Source: Marsupella aquatica (lineage: Eukaryota; Marchantiophyta). Taken from it: 64,000 bases of DNA. Below, in pieces: positions 1 through 10,200 of the stretch. The stretch is taken from the NCBI GenBank assembly GCA_973895155.1, contig OZ316893.1:14818001-14882000 (forward strand). Reading direction: 5' to 3'. A model generated the notes under the pieces. The model saw only the letters and a program-made list of their open reading frames with translations. It was not told where the DNA came from and ran no database searches. The position numbers and the translations under genes are program-made. Positions within the stretch are counted from its first letter, which is position 1. The number at the start of each line of letters is the position of its first letter.

Positions 1-538
1 GACATCGGAGGTACTCTCCTCTATCCAATAAGGTGCAGACCAAACCGGAGTTATCAATCCCAATTCTCCACTTCTATAAGTTGGATCTTTCTTGTGCTTT
101 TTGTATGAGTCATTGTTCAAAATTGATTGAGCAGCATCCAATGCAACTTCAGTTCCTACATCGGGTCCACTTTTCCACACGTAACATCGACAATCATATT
201 CAAGTGACTTATATCCAGTTGATCCTACTCTCTTCCCTTTCTTTTTTGAGAGTGGAAGGATAACAGGACTTCTTGATTGTGATCGAACAAACACCAATTT
301 GTCATCAGAAGCGGAAAAGAGTGTATCGGGACAAATTGAAGCACCTGCCTGGTTGTCAGCAGTCGTGGATGCACTTGCTTCATTCATAGGAATGTCAGCT
401 ATTTGGATGGGCTGCGGTCTCAATCCCAATGTGTCGAGTTCATTGGACTCACCATGCCTCTCCGCACCTTGATTGAGAAGGTTGTTTGAAGACAGTTTTT
501 CAAACGTATCAACTTCCATCTCTTGTCCAGGCAATTGT

Positions 539-559
539 GGATGGAGACCATCTCTATCC
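539..559. repeat. Single palindrome copy in frame within the fusion gene tail
   Basis: GGATGGAGA-CCA-TCTCTATCC lies in the open 3' part of the minus-strand gene and is translated as part of NLDRDGLHPQ. It shows the same core as arrays A-C outside any intron. Confidence 0.8.
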
Positions 560-839
560 AAGTTATCATCATACTGGCCCTCGTTGGGTCCCATGGGGGC
601 AACATCTATAATTGGTGAACTACAAGGTGCAGATCCAATAATCATATCGTCTTCCACAAGGTCAATATTTTCACCCTCGCCAACTCGATCATCCAAATTC
701 TTCACGTATGCCTCCTCCGATGGCCCATCGTCTTTGACTGATTGGTCAGCTCCATCTTCTTGATCACCATCTTCTTGATCACCATCTGATTCATCGTCAA
801 TAGCAACAGCGACAGAAGAGGGTTTCCAATGTCTAGAAC

Positions 840-1780
840 TTCCACCGACATAGCGATCATAACGATCTTTGATGGTGGGAACCTTCTCACAAAGGAACGA
901 AGCATATGCTTCCACAAAATGTCTCTCATGTTGAGAGTCACAATAAACAAAACATTCACGTTGAGAAAAAAAGGATGCCTTCATCACTTGACCGCTAGAG
1001 AAAAAGTCAAGAATCAAATCCCTCGGCTCGGACAGTGTTTGGATGATCTTTTGGATCATCCGTGTGGGTTTGGCGTGAGGATTCACCCACCCACCCCGAG
1101 CGCCGACCGTCTCAAATTGAGGTGCCATGTGCAGAAGTATTGCCGCCTCTTCTGGGGTCATCATATTTCTTAGATCTTCATGTAATGACTCCTCGTCCGC
1201 GTCCTTTGCCTTTCCCTTTCCCTTGACCTTCTCAACCATGAAATCAGTATCCTTTTCACCGTACACCCATTTTGGCTTCATCTGGTTGGGCTTGAACACT
1301 TCATCCCAGCTGACGTTCTCTTTGCAAGAAATTCCCGCAAAGATAACTTCTTCTATTCCTCCCTTCCAACATGAGTCGTGAGGGTGAGGTTGATCATCTC
1401 GGTAATAACTCCCATACTCAATGTGAATAGTCAAAGTTTTTGAATGTCCTAATTTACGAAGAGCGCTTAGGACATTCAGTACAAGGTAACCCGGATGGAC
1501 AGTTATCATCACAACAATGGTGGGATTCTATGGTAGCTCTACTATGTATTGGAAGAGTACCAAAATCTCTGCTTCGGTCCACTCCTTCTGTTGAAGTCGG
1601 CTAAAATCAACAATTGCAAGAGGGCATGTTGGAGATTGTTCTTCCAACGACTCCGGATTGACTGTCTTCATTAGGTTGTTACTAAAAAATGTGACCCACG
1701 GTTGGGTCCGAGAACTTATCCCCCCACCAAACTTCTGACAGTAAATATCTGACGCATCACCAATGTCATTGGCAATATCT
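840..1780 (-). other. N6/N4 DNA methyltransferase-like module in exon 3 of the fusion gene
   Basis: Read 5' to 3' on the minus strand, the segment has LAIVDFSRLQQKEWTEAEI where motif IV (DPPY-like) is expected. A hydrophobic strand (IVVMITVHPGYLVLNVL) and a cluster with Trp/His (HDSCWKGGIEEVIFAG) follow. Then come NPHAKPTRMIQKIIQTLS, matching the H-x-x-KP-x-x-L helix that precedes motif I in this class, and LILDFFSSGQVMKASFFSQ, matching the motif I pattern LD-x-F-x-G-x-G. The order (motif IV first, motif I last) is the beta-class layout of N6-adenine/N4-cytosine enzymes. DPPY is replaced by VDFS and the last motif I Gly is not kept, so catalysis is doubtful. A TAG interrupts at 1530-1528. Confidence 0.5.
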
Positions 1781-2397
1781 CACTCTCCTTTGTATGATTA
1801 GATTTCAATAAATTTGTCAACCATACTTCACCAGCCGCTCTTCGGCACCTGTTCAACTCCGACTCGGCACCTAACAATGGGAGGACCTCAATTACTTTAA
1901 CCCAATCACTATCTGCTAGGAAGTTTTTCGGATCCTTCTTGAAGTAGTAATCTCCAATAAGAGACTTTAGTTTGATCAATATCTTCACCTCCTTTGCAAA
2001 GTCCTCCATTGCTGGAACATCTGACTTATTTGTCGGATCCTTCTTCAATAAAACCTGACCTGACTTCACCTTGTTCAAAATTCTGGTCAAATCTCTACTT
2101 GATATTTCACCATCAAAACAATGAAACATTGCAACCGTTATACCCTTTTTGGACCTTTTGTTTCCCTGTGTACTAGCTCCATCAGGAAGATGTCCATCAA
2201 TCCACATCTGGCACACTAACCGCCAGAGCTCGAAAAGATCATTCTCGGCAAAGAGCAACCGATATACATTTTTCAAGTTTTTTCTCCCCATGGTCATCCT
2301 TGCCAATGCCAAATAATCCTACAGTCAAAATTAGGGGAAAATAAGTTATCTACAATCAATGAGATTTGACAACAAACTATCACTTGAATTGCTTGTT

Positions 2398-2807
2398 GGA
2401 CAGAGACCATCTCCATCCAAGTCATAACTAAAAGTAAAAGGAAGAGAAATCTTTGGAATGGACGATGACACTCTTGGACAGAGATCATCTCCATCCAAGT
2501 TATAACCAAAAGTAAAAGGAAGAGAAATCTCTGGAATGGACGATGACACTCTTGGACAGAGATCATCTCCATCCAAGTCATAACCAAAGTAGAAGGAAGA
2601 GAAATCTCTAGAATGGACGATCACACTCTTGGACAAAGACCATCTCCATCCAAGTCATAACCAAAAGTAGAAGGAAGAGAAATCTCTAGAATGGACGATG
2701 ACACTCTTGGATAGAGACCATCTCCATCCAAGTCATAACCAGAAATATATTGAACTAAAATCAATGTAATGGACGGTCACACTCTTGGACAGAGACCATC
2801 TCTGTCC
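2398..2807. repeat. Array A: six 78-bp units with a 21-bp palindrome, filling intron 2 of the fusion gene
   Basis: Palindromes start near 2398, 2476, 2554, 2631, 2709 and 2787, a period of about 78 bp. Each is of the form GGACAGAGA-CCA-TCTCYRTCC. The copy at 2787-2807 has perfect 9-bp arms around a 3-nt centre. The spacer is a conserved 57-bp stretch rich in AAAAGGAAGAG. The whole array lies inside the inferred intron 2829-2319. Because 78 is divisible by 3, it produces spurious repetitive reading frames. Confidence 0.9.
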
Positions 2808-2889
2808 AAACAAGAAAAGTGTTTCTCACCTGAAATTTTTGATTCTCTTGGGCGTTTGACTTGTTGTCCCCGTGCTTTGGCTTTCTTGG

Positions 2890-3360
2890 TCCTCCGCATT
2901 CAAGGAATTGTTTCCTTGCATGAACAATTGTATCTTTGAAGCACGATTGAAACACCATCGTCGAATTGATGGCATTTGATCTCATTGAGTGCTCAACCAA
3001 TATAGCCGATGGTGTAAGGTCTGACAATAATCTAGACTTCCTATATTTTAACTTTTTTGCCAACATTGTGAGCTTGGCATCAGTTTTGGCCCATTCGAGA
3101 ACCCACTTGGCCGCCCTAGCCGAATGTTGCCCACTGATGGCAAAGAAACCAATCTCGCCTTTCTTCACTCCTGCAAGAAAGTCTTTGCGGTCGTTCTCCG
3201 TGCTGTCAAAATGGAGCAACTTTCTAAGCTTCAGACTATAAGGAAGGAGGTCCGCGATGTGAGGTTCATGTCCGGGGTTTTTGACCATGGATTTGGCTAT
3301 GTGCTTCACATGGGTACTACTGAGCATCCTGTAACATAATCTTGCAGGTGCAGGCACAAT
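2890..3360 (-). other. ParB-like module in exon 2 of the fusion gene
   Basis: Starting at PARLCYRMLSSTHVKHIAKS, the segment shows a ParB-like plan. First comes an Arg/helix stretch that could match the 'loop through sites' helix, then ISGQHSARAAKWVLEWAK, which resembles the G-x-H-R-x-x-A-A core of ParB/sulfiredoxin folds. The segment ends with a helical region (LSDLTPSAILVEHSMRSNAI) resembling the N-rich part of ParB-family proteins. The usual Arg after His is Ser in GQHSARA, so nuclease or nucleotide function cannot be assumed. A profile search (HHpred against ParBc, PF02195) would decide. Confidence 0.45.
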
Positions 3361-4499
3361 TTTCTCCACTAGAATAGAAAACAGTTCATTTATCCCAAAA
3401 GTATAGTACTGCTCTATTCTCTGGAGAACATCATTTCCTTCTAAGACTTTCTTCTCCTCAGGGGCATCAAGTTTGTCTCCCTCATCTTCTGGGAGCATCT
3501 GTACGTCCGCAGGGGTTGACCGCAAAAGAGACTTGTCAATTTTCTGTTTCTTCGCTACTGGCTTCTTCTCGGGTTCCTTCGGCAATGTCTCAATTTTCTC
3601 GCGACCCTTCCTCTCTCTTAGTCTTCGCTTCCCTACCACTTGTTTGGTGCTTGTCCCAGTCGTTGTTCCTGCAGTCCCTGTTGTTGTCTCCTGAGATATT
3701 TTTCTAGGTTTGGGAACTTCGTTGGGAACTTCTTTGTTAACAACTACTGGAAGCTCGTTCACCACTACTGGTGCAACATTTGTAGGCTTGGGTAATGATT
3801 CCACCCACTTTTTTGCATTATCCATCGCAAACTCCTCTACAAATGCAATTTGCTTGTCAAGGCAAACACCTGATTCCGCAGATAGGAATCCTGCCTTGTC
3901 AAGCAAATTATTTAAAATCCATGTCACCGGAAATGTATAATTCCCTTGGTGTTTATGGATATTCAGCTTCACATATTGAAACCCATACATGATGTCAAGT
4001 GGAAGAATCCCCTTCACTCCAGCAATCACCTTTTGAGTTGAATACGACTTAGGGAAAAAGCCCATTGCCATCACGCCAAGTTCTCCAACAGCAGACCACT
4101 CAACATTGAACTCTGAAGAATACGCCTTTGATGGTAGATGTAGCTTAACCCATCGTATCCTTTCATGGAGCTCAAGAATGATGGAAACAAACCCTCTTCC
4201 TTCAATTCCAATGAAGACTACAAGTCCGAGTACAAGAGTCTCTTGATCTTTTGTTCTGACCTTTATGCACAAAATGGGATCCCGTCTCTCTGACGTGATA
4301 AGGAAATCAAAATCAACTCTAGAGAACTCAAGGCCCCAACAAAAATCTGGTTTGCTCTGCTCCAACAAGACTCCCTCGGAGCAGTCTGATTCTGAAATTG
4401 CTGGTTTCAATCCATTTAGATCGCTCCCTGCAATAGTCCCATCCATGCATATTAGTTTGGAAAATCATAATTTGTAATCGACAAAGATGAGGTTCTCTC

Positions 4500-5043
4500 A
4501 CAGTTTGGACAGAGATGATCCCTATCCAATTGGACAGGGATGATCTCTATCCTCTACTTGGATAGGGATGATCTCTGTCCAATTTGTAACAAAGATAATC
4601 TTTGTTCGATCAAAGGATACTGACAATCTTTATTAGGAATTGGACAGGGATGATCTCTATCCTCTACTTGGATAGGGATGATCTCTATCCTCTACTTGGA
4701 TAGAGATGATCTCTGTCCAATTCCTAATAAAGATCATCTTTGTTCGATCAGAGGATACTGACGATCTTTATTAGGAATTGGACAGGGATCATCTCTATCC
4801 TCTACTTGGATAGGGATCATCTCTATCCAATTAAAAATAAAGATCCTCAACATCCTCTGATAGGACAGTTTTGATCCTCTGGTTGGACATCCTCTATCGT
4901 CATTTTGGAAATAGATGATCCCTATCCAATTGGACAGGGATGATCTCTGTCCTCAATTTGGACAGAGATCATCTCTATCCAATTCCTAATAAAGATCACT
5001 ATCTTCTACTTGGACTCTACTTGGACAGGGATGATCTCTGTCC
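4500..5043. repeat. Array B: palindrome-rich repeats filling intron 1 of the fusion gene
   Basis: Copies of GGACAGGGA-TGA-TCTCTATCC and GGATAGGGA-TGA-TCTCTGTCC alternate with AATTCCTAATAAAGATCATC segments at irregular spacing. The last copy is at 5023-5043, 26 bp from the inferred donor of exon 1. The array lies within the inferred intron 5068-4428. Its palindrome core matches arrays A and C although the spacers differ. Confidence 0.88.
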
Positions 5044-5210
5044 ACTGCACAAATATTCAACTTATTACCGAGATACTTTCTTGGATTGAGCAATTGGAAG
5101 GCTCTGGAATCCTCGAGGGCCGTGTCTACCACATCCTCAATGGAGGAGAGGTCTATCTCCTCTGTTGGTTCAACGACCAAAGACACATGAATAGGTCTAG
5201 ATGGATCCAT

Positions 5211-6099
5211 CTTGTGACACGTGGAGGATCATAGAGCGTTAGATCTAGGGCAATTAACATGGCGGCTAGGGCAGAAACTCTAGTGTGAAGGCGGAGGTGG
5301 AGTGGAGCCTAGGGAGACTGGAAGCGAATGAGGCGGAAGAGCGGAGGCGCAGGAGCGGAGGTGCAGGAGCGGAGGTGCAGGAGCGGAGGAGCGAAGAAGA
5401 GGAGGAGGGAAGAAGAATGAGGCCCAAGTGGGACCTCTTGCCTCCTTTACCCCCCCCACACCAAGGCGAGGCAAGGACGACTCAACACGTGGGAGGCCGA
5501 GCTGCAAACCCTAAACGCAAGGCTGCGTAAATTGTGCCGCCCGACTTGGTTGTGTGGCGTGGGTGACCTAATCCACTCGACCCTAAACTCTGCCACTGCT
5601 TAAGGCTGATCACGCATCGCCTTATCCGTAAGAGTGATCTTGAATAAATGGTATAAGAGACTTGGGCTGCTCCGGTTGGTCCTCATTTGGTATTTTCATT
5701 TCTAGATTTTCATTCAGTCTCTCAACCAGGTCCGTTCATTACGGAGCCCCATTGAGCCACTCTTGTTTTCTAGACAGAACATTTAGTTTTAATTTCTTCC
5801 ACACCCCTGAAGCATTTAGTTTACCAGCTTATTGAGAACTACCCCTTCAACAAAGTATTTTATTACTTGGTTTGACAACATAAACTAAGTGAGTTTTGTG
5901 TTCAAGAATCATTTCCATTACAGGTAACTTTCAACTTAATTATAGAATATTCCATTGGTATCAAATTTAGGAATTGTATATCTAAGTTACTTGAGGTTGG
6001 GGTATCCAGCCCAACTCATGATTGGGATCATCTCAATCGAACCTTTCTTTGGTCAAACATTAAATTAGTGTGTAGAGGTTAATTGTCCGTACAAGGGTC
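5211..6099. promoter_or_regulatory. Divergent intergenic region between the two mobile-element genes
   Basis: This 0.9-kb stretch separates the minus-strand fusion gene from the plus-strand transposase-like gene, so it must hold both promoters unless the plus gene has further upstream exons here. 5340-5420 is purine-rich and imperfectly repetitive (GGAGCGGAGGTGCA units). A telo-box AAACCCTAA lies at 5506-5514, a motif common near plant transcription starts. The rest shows no recognisable coding sequence. A missing first exon of the plus-strand gene could lie here but I could not identify it. Confidence 0.45.
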
Positions 6100-7065
6100 A
6101 TCCCTGTTAGCTGTTTTGATAGGGATCATCCCTATGTGCTGTTTGGATAAGAATGATGTTTGTCCACCGTTTGGATAGAGATGATCCCTGTCCACCGTTT
6201 GGATGGGGATGATCCCTGTCCGGCTTTTGGATAAGAATGATGTCTGTCCACCGTTTGGATAGAGATGATCCCTGTCCACCGTTTGGATAGGGATGATCTT
6301 TGTGCACCGTTTGGATGGGGATGATCCCTGTCCACCGTTTGGATAGGGATGATCTCTGTCCACCATTTGGATGGGGATGATCCCTGTCCGGCTTTTGGAT
6401 AGAGATGATCCCTGTCCACCATTTGGATAGGGATGATCCCTGTCCACCATTTGGATAGCGATGATCCCTGTCCACCATTTGGATAGAGATGATCCCTGTC
6501 CACCGTTTGGATGGGGATGATCTTTGTCCATCGTTTGGATGGGGATGATCCCTGACCGGCTTTTGGATAGAGATGATCCCTGTCCACCATTTGGATGGGG
6601 ATGATCCCTGTCCGCCATTTGGATAGAGATGATCCCTGTCCACCGTTTGGATGGGGATGATCCCTGTCCGGCTTTTGGATAGAGATGATCCCTATCCGCC
6701 ATTTGGATGGGGATGATCCCTGTCCGCCATTTGGATAGGGATGATCCCTGTCCGCCGTTTGAGGTATTTGCTTTATGGGACCCCAATATGAAAGGTTTTA
6801 CTTTCAGATAGGACCGTTGAGTGATCCTAAGTGATCCGGACCTTGAATCATCCATGTCTATTGTTTGGACAGTGATAGACCCTATCCGCCATTTGGACAA
6901 GGATCAGCTGTGTCCGCCATTTGGACAATGACAGACCCTATCCACCGTTCTGACAGGGATCATCCCTGTCCGCCATTTATAGGGATCATCTATGTCCATT
7001 GTTTGGACAGTGATAGAACCTATCTGCCGTCTGGACAGGGATCATCCCTATCCAACGTCTAAATA
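6100..7065. repeat. Array C: about 30 tandem 28-bp units carrying the same palindrome
   Basis: From about 6100 to 6770 units repeat every 28 bp: GGATAGGGA-TGA-TCCCTGTCC plus a 7-bp linker such as ACCGTTT or ACCATTT. After a 75-bp break the pattern resumes at about 6850-7065 in a more diverged form. There are no unique spacers. Since 28 is not a multiple of 3, all three minus-strand frames read the same permuted 28-residue repeat and stay open, which produces three overlapping artefact ORFs. The array ends about 160 bp upstream of the inferred acceptor at 7228 of the plus-strand gene, so it probably lies in its first intron or its promoter. Confidence 0.93.
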
Positions 7066-7228
7066 GGGATCAGGGATCTTAGGGCTAGATAAGGATTGTT
7101 TAGGGACCTATTATTTTGCTTGATGGGGATGATCCCTATTTGCGCACTGTCCTTGGATAGGGTTCACACCTATCTGCTTCCTAGTTGGGACCATTGTTAA
7201 CTAATACCTTACATTTCAAATTGTGCAG

Positions 7229-10200
7229 GTGAACACGTTGTAGGAATGACCGGAATATTTTTGAGAGGAGACAATGTGATATTGACAATTGGTGGTTACG
7301 ATGTTGCAAGCAGGACAGTTCAAAAAATCAACCCGCAAGATAGTGTTCAAAAGATATTGTTGAGAGAGAATCGAATGGGCGTTCTCATTGAAAAAGTTTT
7401 TGACCGAACCACAAAACTACCATTTCCAATGCCTCGGGCAGAAAACCTTTTTGATGCCATTGATTCTTGCGTTATTTGGGATTTGTCTTGCGCATGTCTA
7501 TCAACGATAACAAATTCTCAAAAATGCATTAGTGTAGGTAGTTGTTCAAATCGACCGGAGAGTAATTTGGAAAAAAATCCAATTGTAGAGGAGGACTCAT
7601 CGACCACTCTGAGGCAAGGGGATGAGGTTGAAATGTTCATATTTGGGTGTTGTGTAGCCCTTGGAGTTGTTTTCAATACAAATCCAATGGAAAGATGTCA
7701 CAACATTTTACTTGGTGAATCACGGATCAGTGTGAGGGTCACTGATGTCATTCATGGGAGTAGGGTTTTACCTTACAAACACAGCGGGGCTGAAACAATT
7801 GACGAGCCAAAAGACTCATGGGTTCTCTGGGATGTGGCAGGTGTCCGAAGTAGAAAGAGTTTCTCAAAGAAGGATGCGGGCGATGATATCAACATAGAGC
7901 GGAGTTTTGTTGCAGAGTCTCCCTCAGCTGAAATTTCTAAAAATAATTGTGACTATTTCCAACGGTCAAATTGGATGTCAGAGTTGGTCGAACTATACAT
8001 CGGTTCAGATCGAACCAATAGGGTTGCCACGGGGACCATCACTGTGCCTCAAGAAATGGCGGCGGTTGACGATGAAATCCTTGGTGAGGACCATGTAGGG
8101 ATTGTTGTGAAAGATGTGGTGGAATCACAATACTTTCCCAATTTCCATAGGGGAGTAATTACTTTGGTTTGGTGGCGGATTGATTCAACAAAACTACTTG
8201 CAAACGGGAAATTTTTGTCGGACATTTTGGTTGAAGGTTCAGAGAGGATGGAGACGGTGGATAGGGATGATCTCTATCCAAATGTAAATGATAGGGGAAT
8301 GCCGCGCACAAGGCCATACAATTTCAACAAGAGGACTCATGTAGATCCGATTGAAAAGAAGAGAAGGTTGTTGGAAACCAAGGCAGTTTCAAAAACAACG
8401 GAAGCTTCGATTGATAAAATTAAAAGAGAGAATTGTTGCAAGCAGAAATGTTGTCTGACTATGCCAAGAGAAGACAGAAGATATCCGGATAGAATTTCAC
8501 GGGATGTCTAGCGAGTCAAAATCATCACACATTTTCAACCTCTTCCAATACAGAGAAGATGATGTTCGTGATAAGGGGCACCATGTTCTCAAAGGTATGG
8601 TCGTATGTAGACATGCATTTGCAATCATCCATGGCTTTAGCCACACGAAATATTATGATTACAAAAGGAGATATGTGGAGGGTTGCAAAATTGGGTTCCA
8701 TGGAAACACGGGCTCCATGAAAACAAGGTCAAATACCTTGCATGCACGAGCTCTGTTGGAGGATTTTTTGACTCGAAATGCAGAGCCCATGCCTCATATA
8801 CCTTATGCTGGGGCTCATGGGACAGACTCCATTGAGTATCGTCTTCCAGCATGTTACAAGAAGTTGGAGATTTTGGAAGATGTGAGAACAAAGATGAAGG
8901 AAGAGGGGCTTCCTCCAGTTACAGAGAATACTCTGTACAAGATTTGGAGATAATCATTCGCAAACTTCAGTTTCCATAAAGATGGTGCATTTGCCAAGTG
9001 TACTCTTTATTGTGAATACAAAGATAGTTTGATGCGAGAAAGAAGGAAAACAGAGCGTGCTGAAATTGAAGAAAAATGAGCGCAACATCTTCAATTCGTG
9101 AGCAGATGTCACGTAGATATGTTTACTATATTCATCAAGTGATGGCTAAGCAACATCCAGGGGAATATCTTTGCATCATTCACGACAAGATGGATCAATC
9201 AAAGACTTGGATTCCAAAAATGGTCAGTACTCCTAAATCACTTTCGGGTCATGGGATGCCACTACCTATTGCTCTCACAGGGATGTTGACCCACGGAAGG
9301 GATCCAGGAGTCTATGCACACTTTAGTGTCACTGGCCTTTGGCCAGAAGATGCTGATTTCACGGTGACATCCTTGGCTAAGTGTCTTCGAGACCTTGAAG
9401 AGTACAATGGAGACAAGACAAGTGACATGTTGGATGGCCTTTATTTGGAACCTCATAGACCTTTCTTTCAAGCCCTTCTTGACTTTGATGCATTTTTTAA
9501 GGGATATTTGGAACCAAAGAGTATTCCAATGAATAGGTATATTGGTTCTGAAGATGCAGCCGAGAGTCAGACGGAGACGGTCTCCACCCAACATGGTGAG
9601 GATCAAGGAGGGGACATGCATGGGGAACAAGGCAGTCCATCTTTCAAGCCCTTGCCAAGGCACCTAACACTGCAAATGGATAACTCAGCAAAGGATAACA
9701 AAAACCAGACTGTCATGGCATTTTGTAGTGAGCTTGTGAGTAGAGGAGTATTTGAAACTATTCAAATGTCTTTTCTAATGGTTGGTCATACACACGAAGA
9801 TGTTGATGCACTCTTTTCGAAGGTATCATATCAAGTTCAGCACAAGGAAGTTGCAACTCTCCTTGCTCTTATGGCAGAGGTTTGGGAATGTGAGAGCATT
9901 CATCTAGTTCCCAGATTGATACAAGAAGTTGCATCTTACAAAGAATATCTTCAAACTTTCAAAGTTAAAGATATTCATAGATCTGACAACAAATTCTCTT
10001 CTTTTACCTAGTGGAGAGCCCTTAGCTAAATTCATTGGAGAGATACACAAAAAATCTGAAGAGATTATCCCATTTCTTAACAAGTACCTTGATTTTTTGA
10101 GAAGGAGTTGCACTGATGAGACATCTATAGCATATAAGGAAAGATTTCCTCTTGTGAAATATTGGGAGAGAATTGTGGAGTTGTTGACAAATGGGCTTGC

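Larger units (their letters stand above)
1..5210 (-). pseudogene. ParB-like / DNA methyltransferase-like fusion gene of a putative mobile element (5'-partial at window edge, probably decayed)
   Basis: I infer three exons from splice motifs and phase: 5210-5069, 4427-2830 and 2318 to beyond position 1. Donors (G|GTAATA, CAG|GTGAG) and acceptors (TTGCAG, CTGTAG) are canonical and join the frame exactly. The order is: a short acidic N-terminus; an unrecognised domain of about 180 residues; a Thr/Val/Lys-rich linker with basic runs (KRRLRERKGREK, KKPVAKKQK) that could be nuclear signals; a ParB-like module; a helical linker; and a segment resembling N6/N4 DNA methyltransferases. The tail is acidic, then basic, and remains open to base 1. 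An in-frame TAG lies at 1530-1528, and a frame change is needed near 1780 because the upstream frame stops near 1714. The copy is therefore probably inactive, or carries sequence errors. ParB-methyltransferase fusions are familiar in phages and bacterial mobile DNA. I know of none described in a plant nuclear gene. Domain calls are by eye. Confidence 0.6.

Noticed and set aside
1034-1062. Inverted repeat GGATGATC...GATCATCC
   Set aside because: It lies within the codons of the conserved helix RMIQKIIQ, lacks the GGAYAGRGA arms, and is probably chance.
2294-2636. ORFs with repeated LDGDDLCPRVSSSIPEISLP-type peptides
   Set aside because: They are translations of the 78-bp array inside an inferred intron; 78 is divisible by 3, so the frame stays open.
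5285-5530. Glu/Arg-rich ORF as a first exon of the transposase-like gene
   Set aside because: It follows from the GGAGCGGAGG purine repeat; no donor site and phase could be matched to the acceptor at 7228.
6079-6900. Three overlapping long minus-strand ORFs (273, 178 and 152 codons) encoding a 28-residue repeat
   Set aside because: A 28-bp stop-free tandem repeat makes every minus-strand frame read the same permuted repeat; this is a consequence of period 28, not a gene.
6100-7065. CRISPR-like array with 28-bp repeats
   Set aside because: Units are contiguous with 7-bp near-identical linkers, there are no unique spacers or cas genes, and the sequence is plant nuclear.
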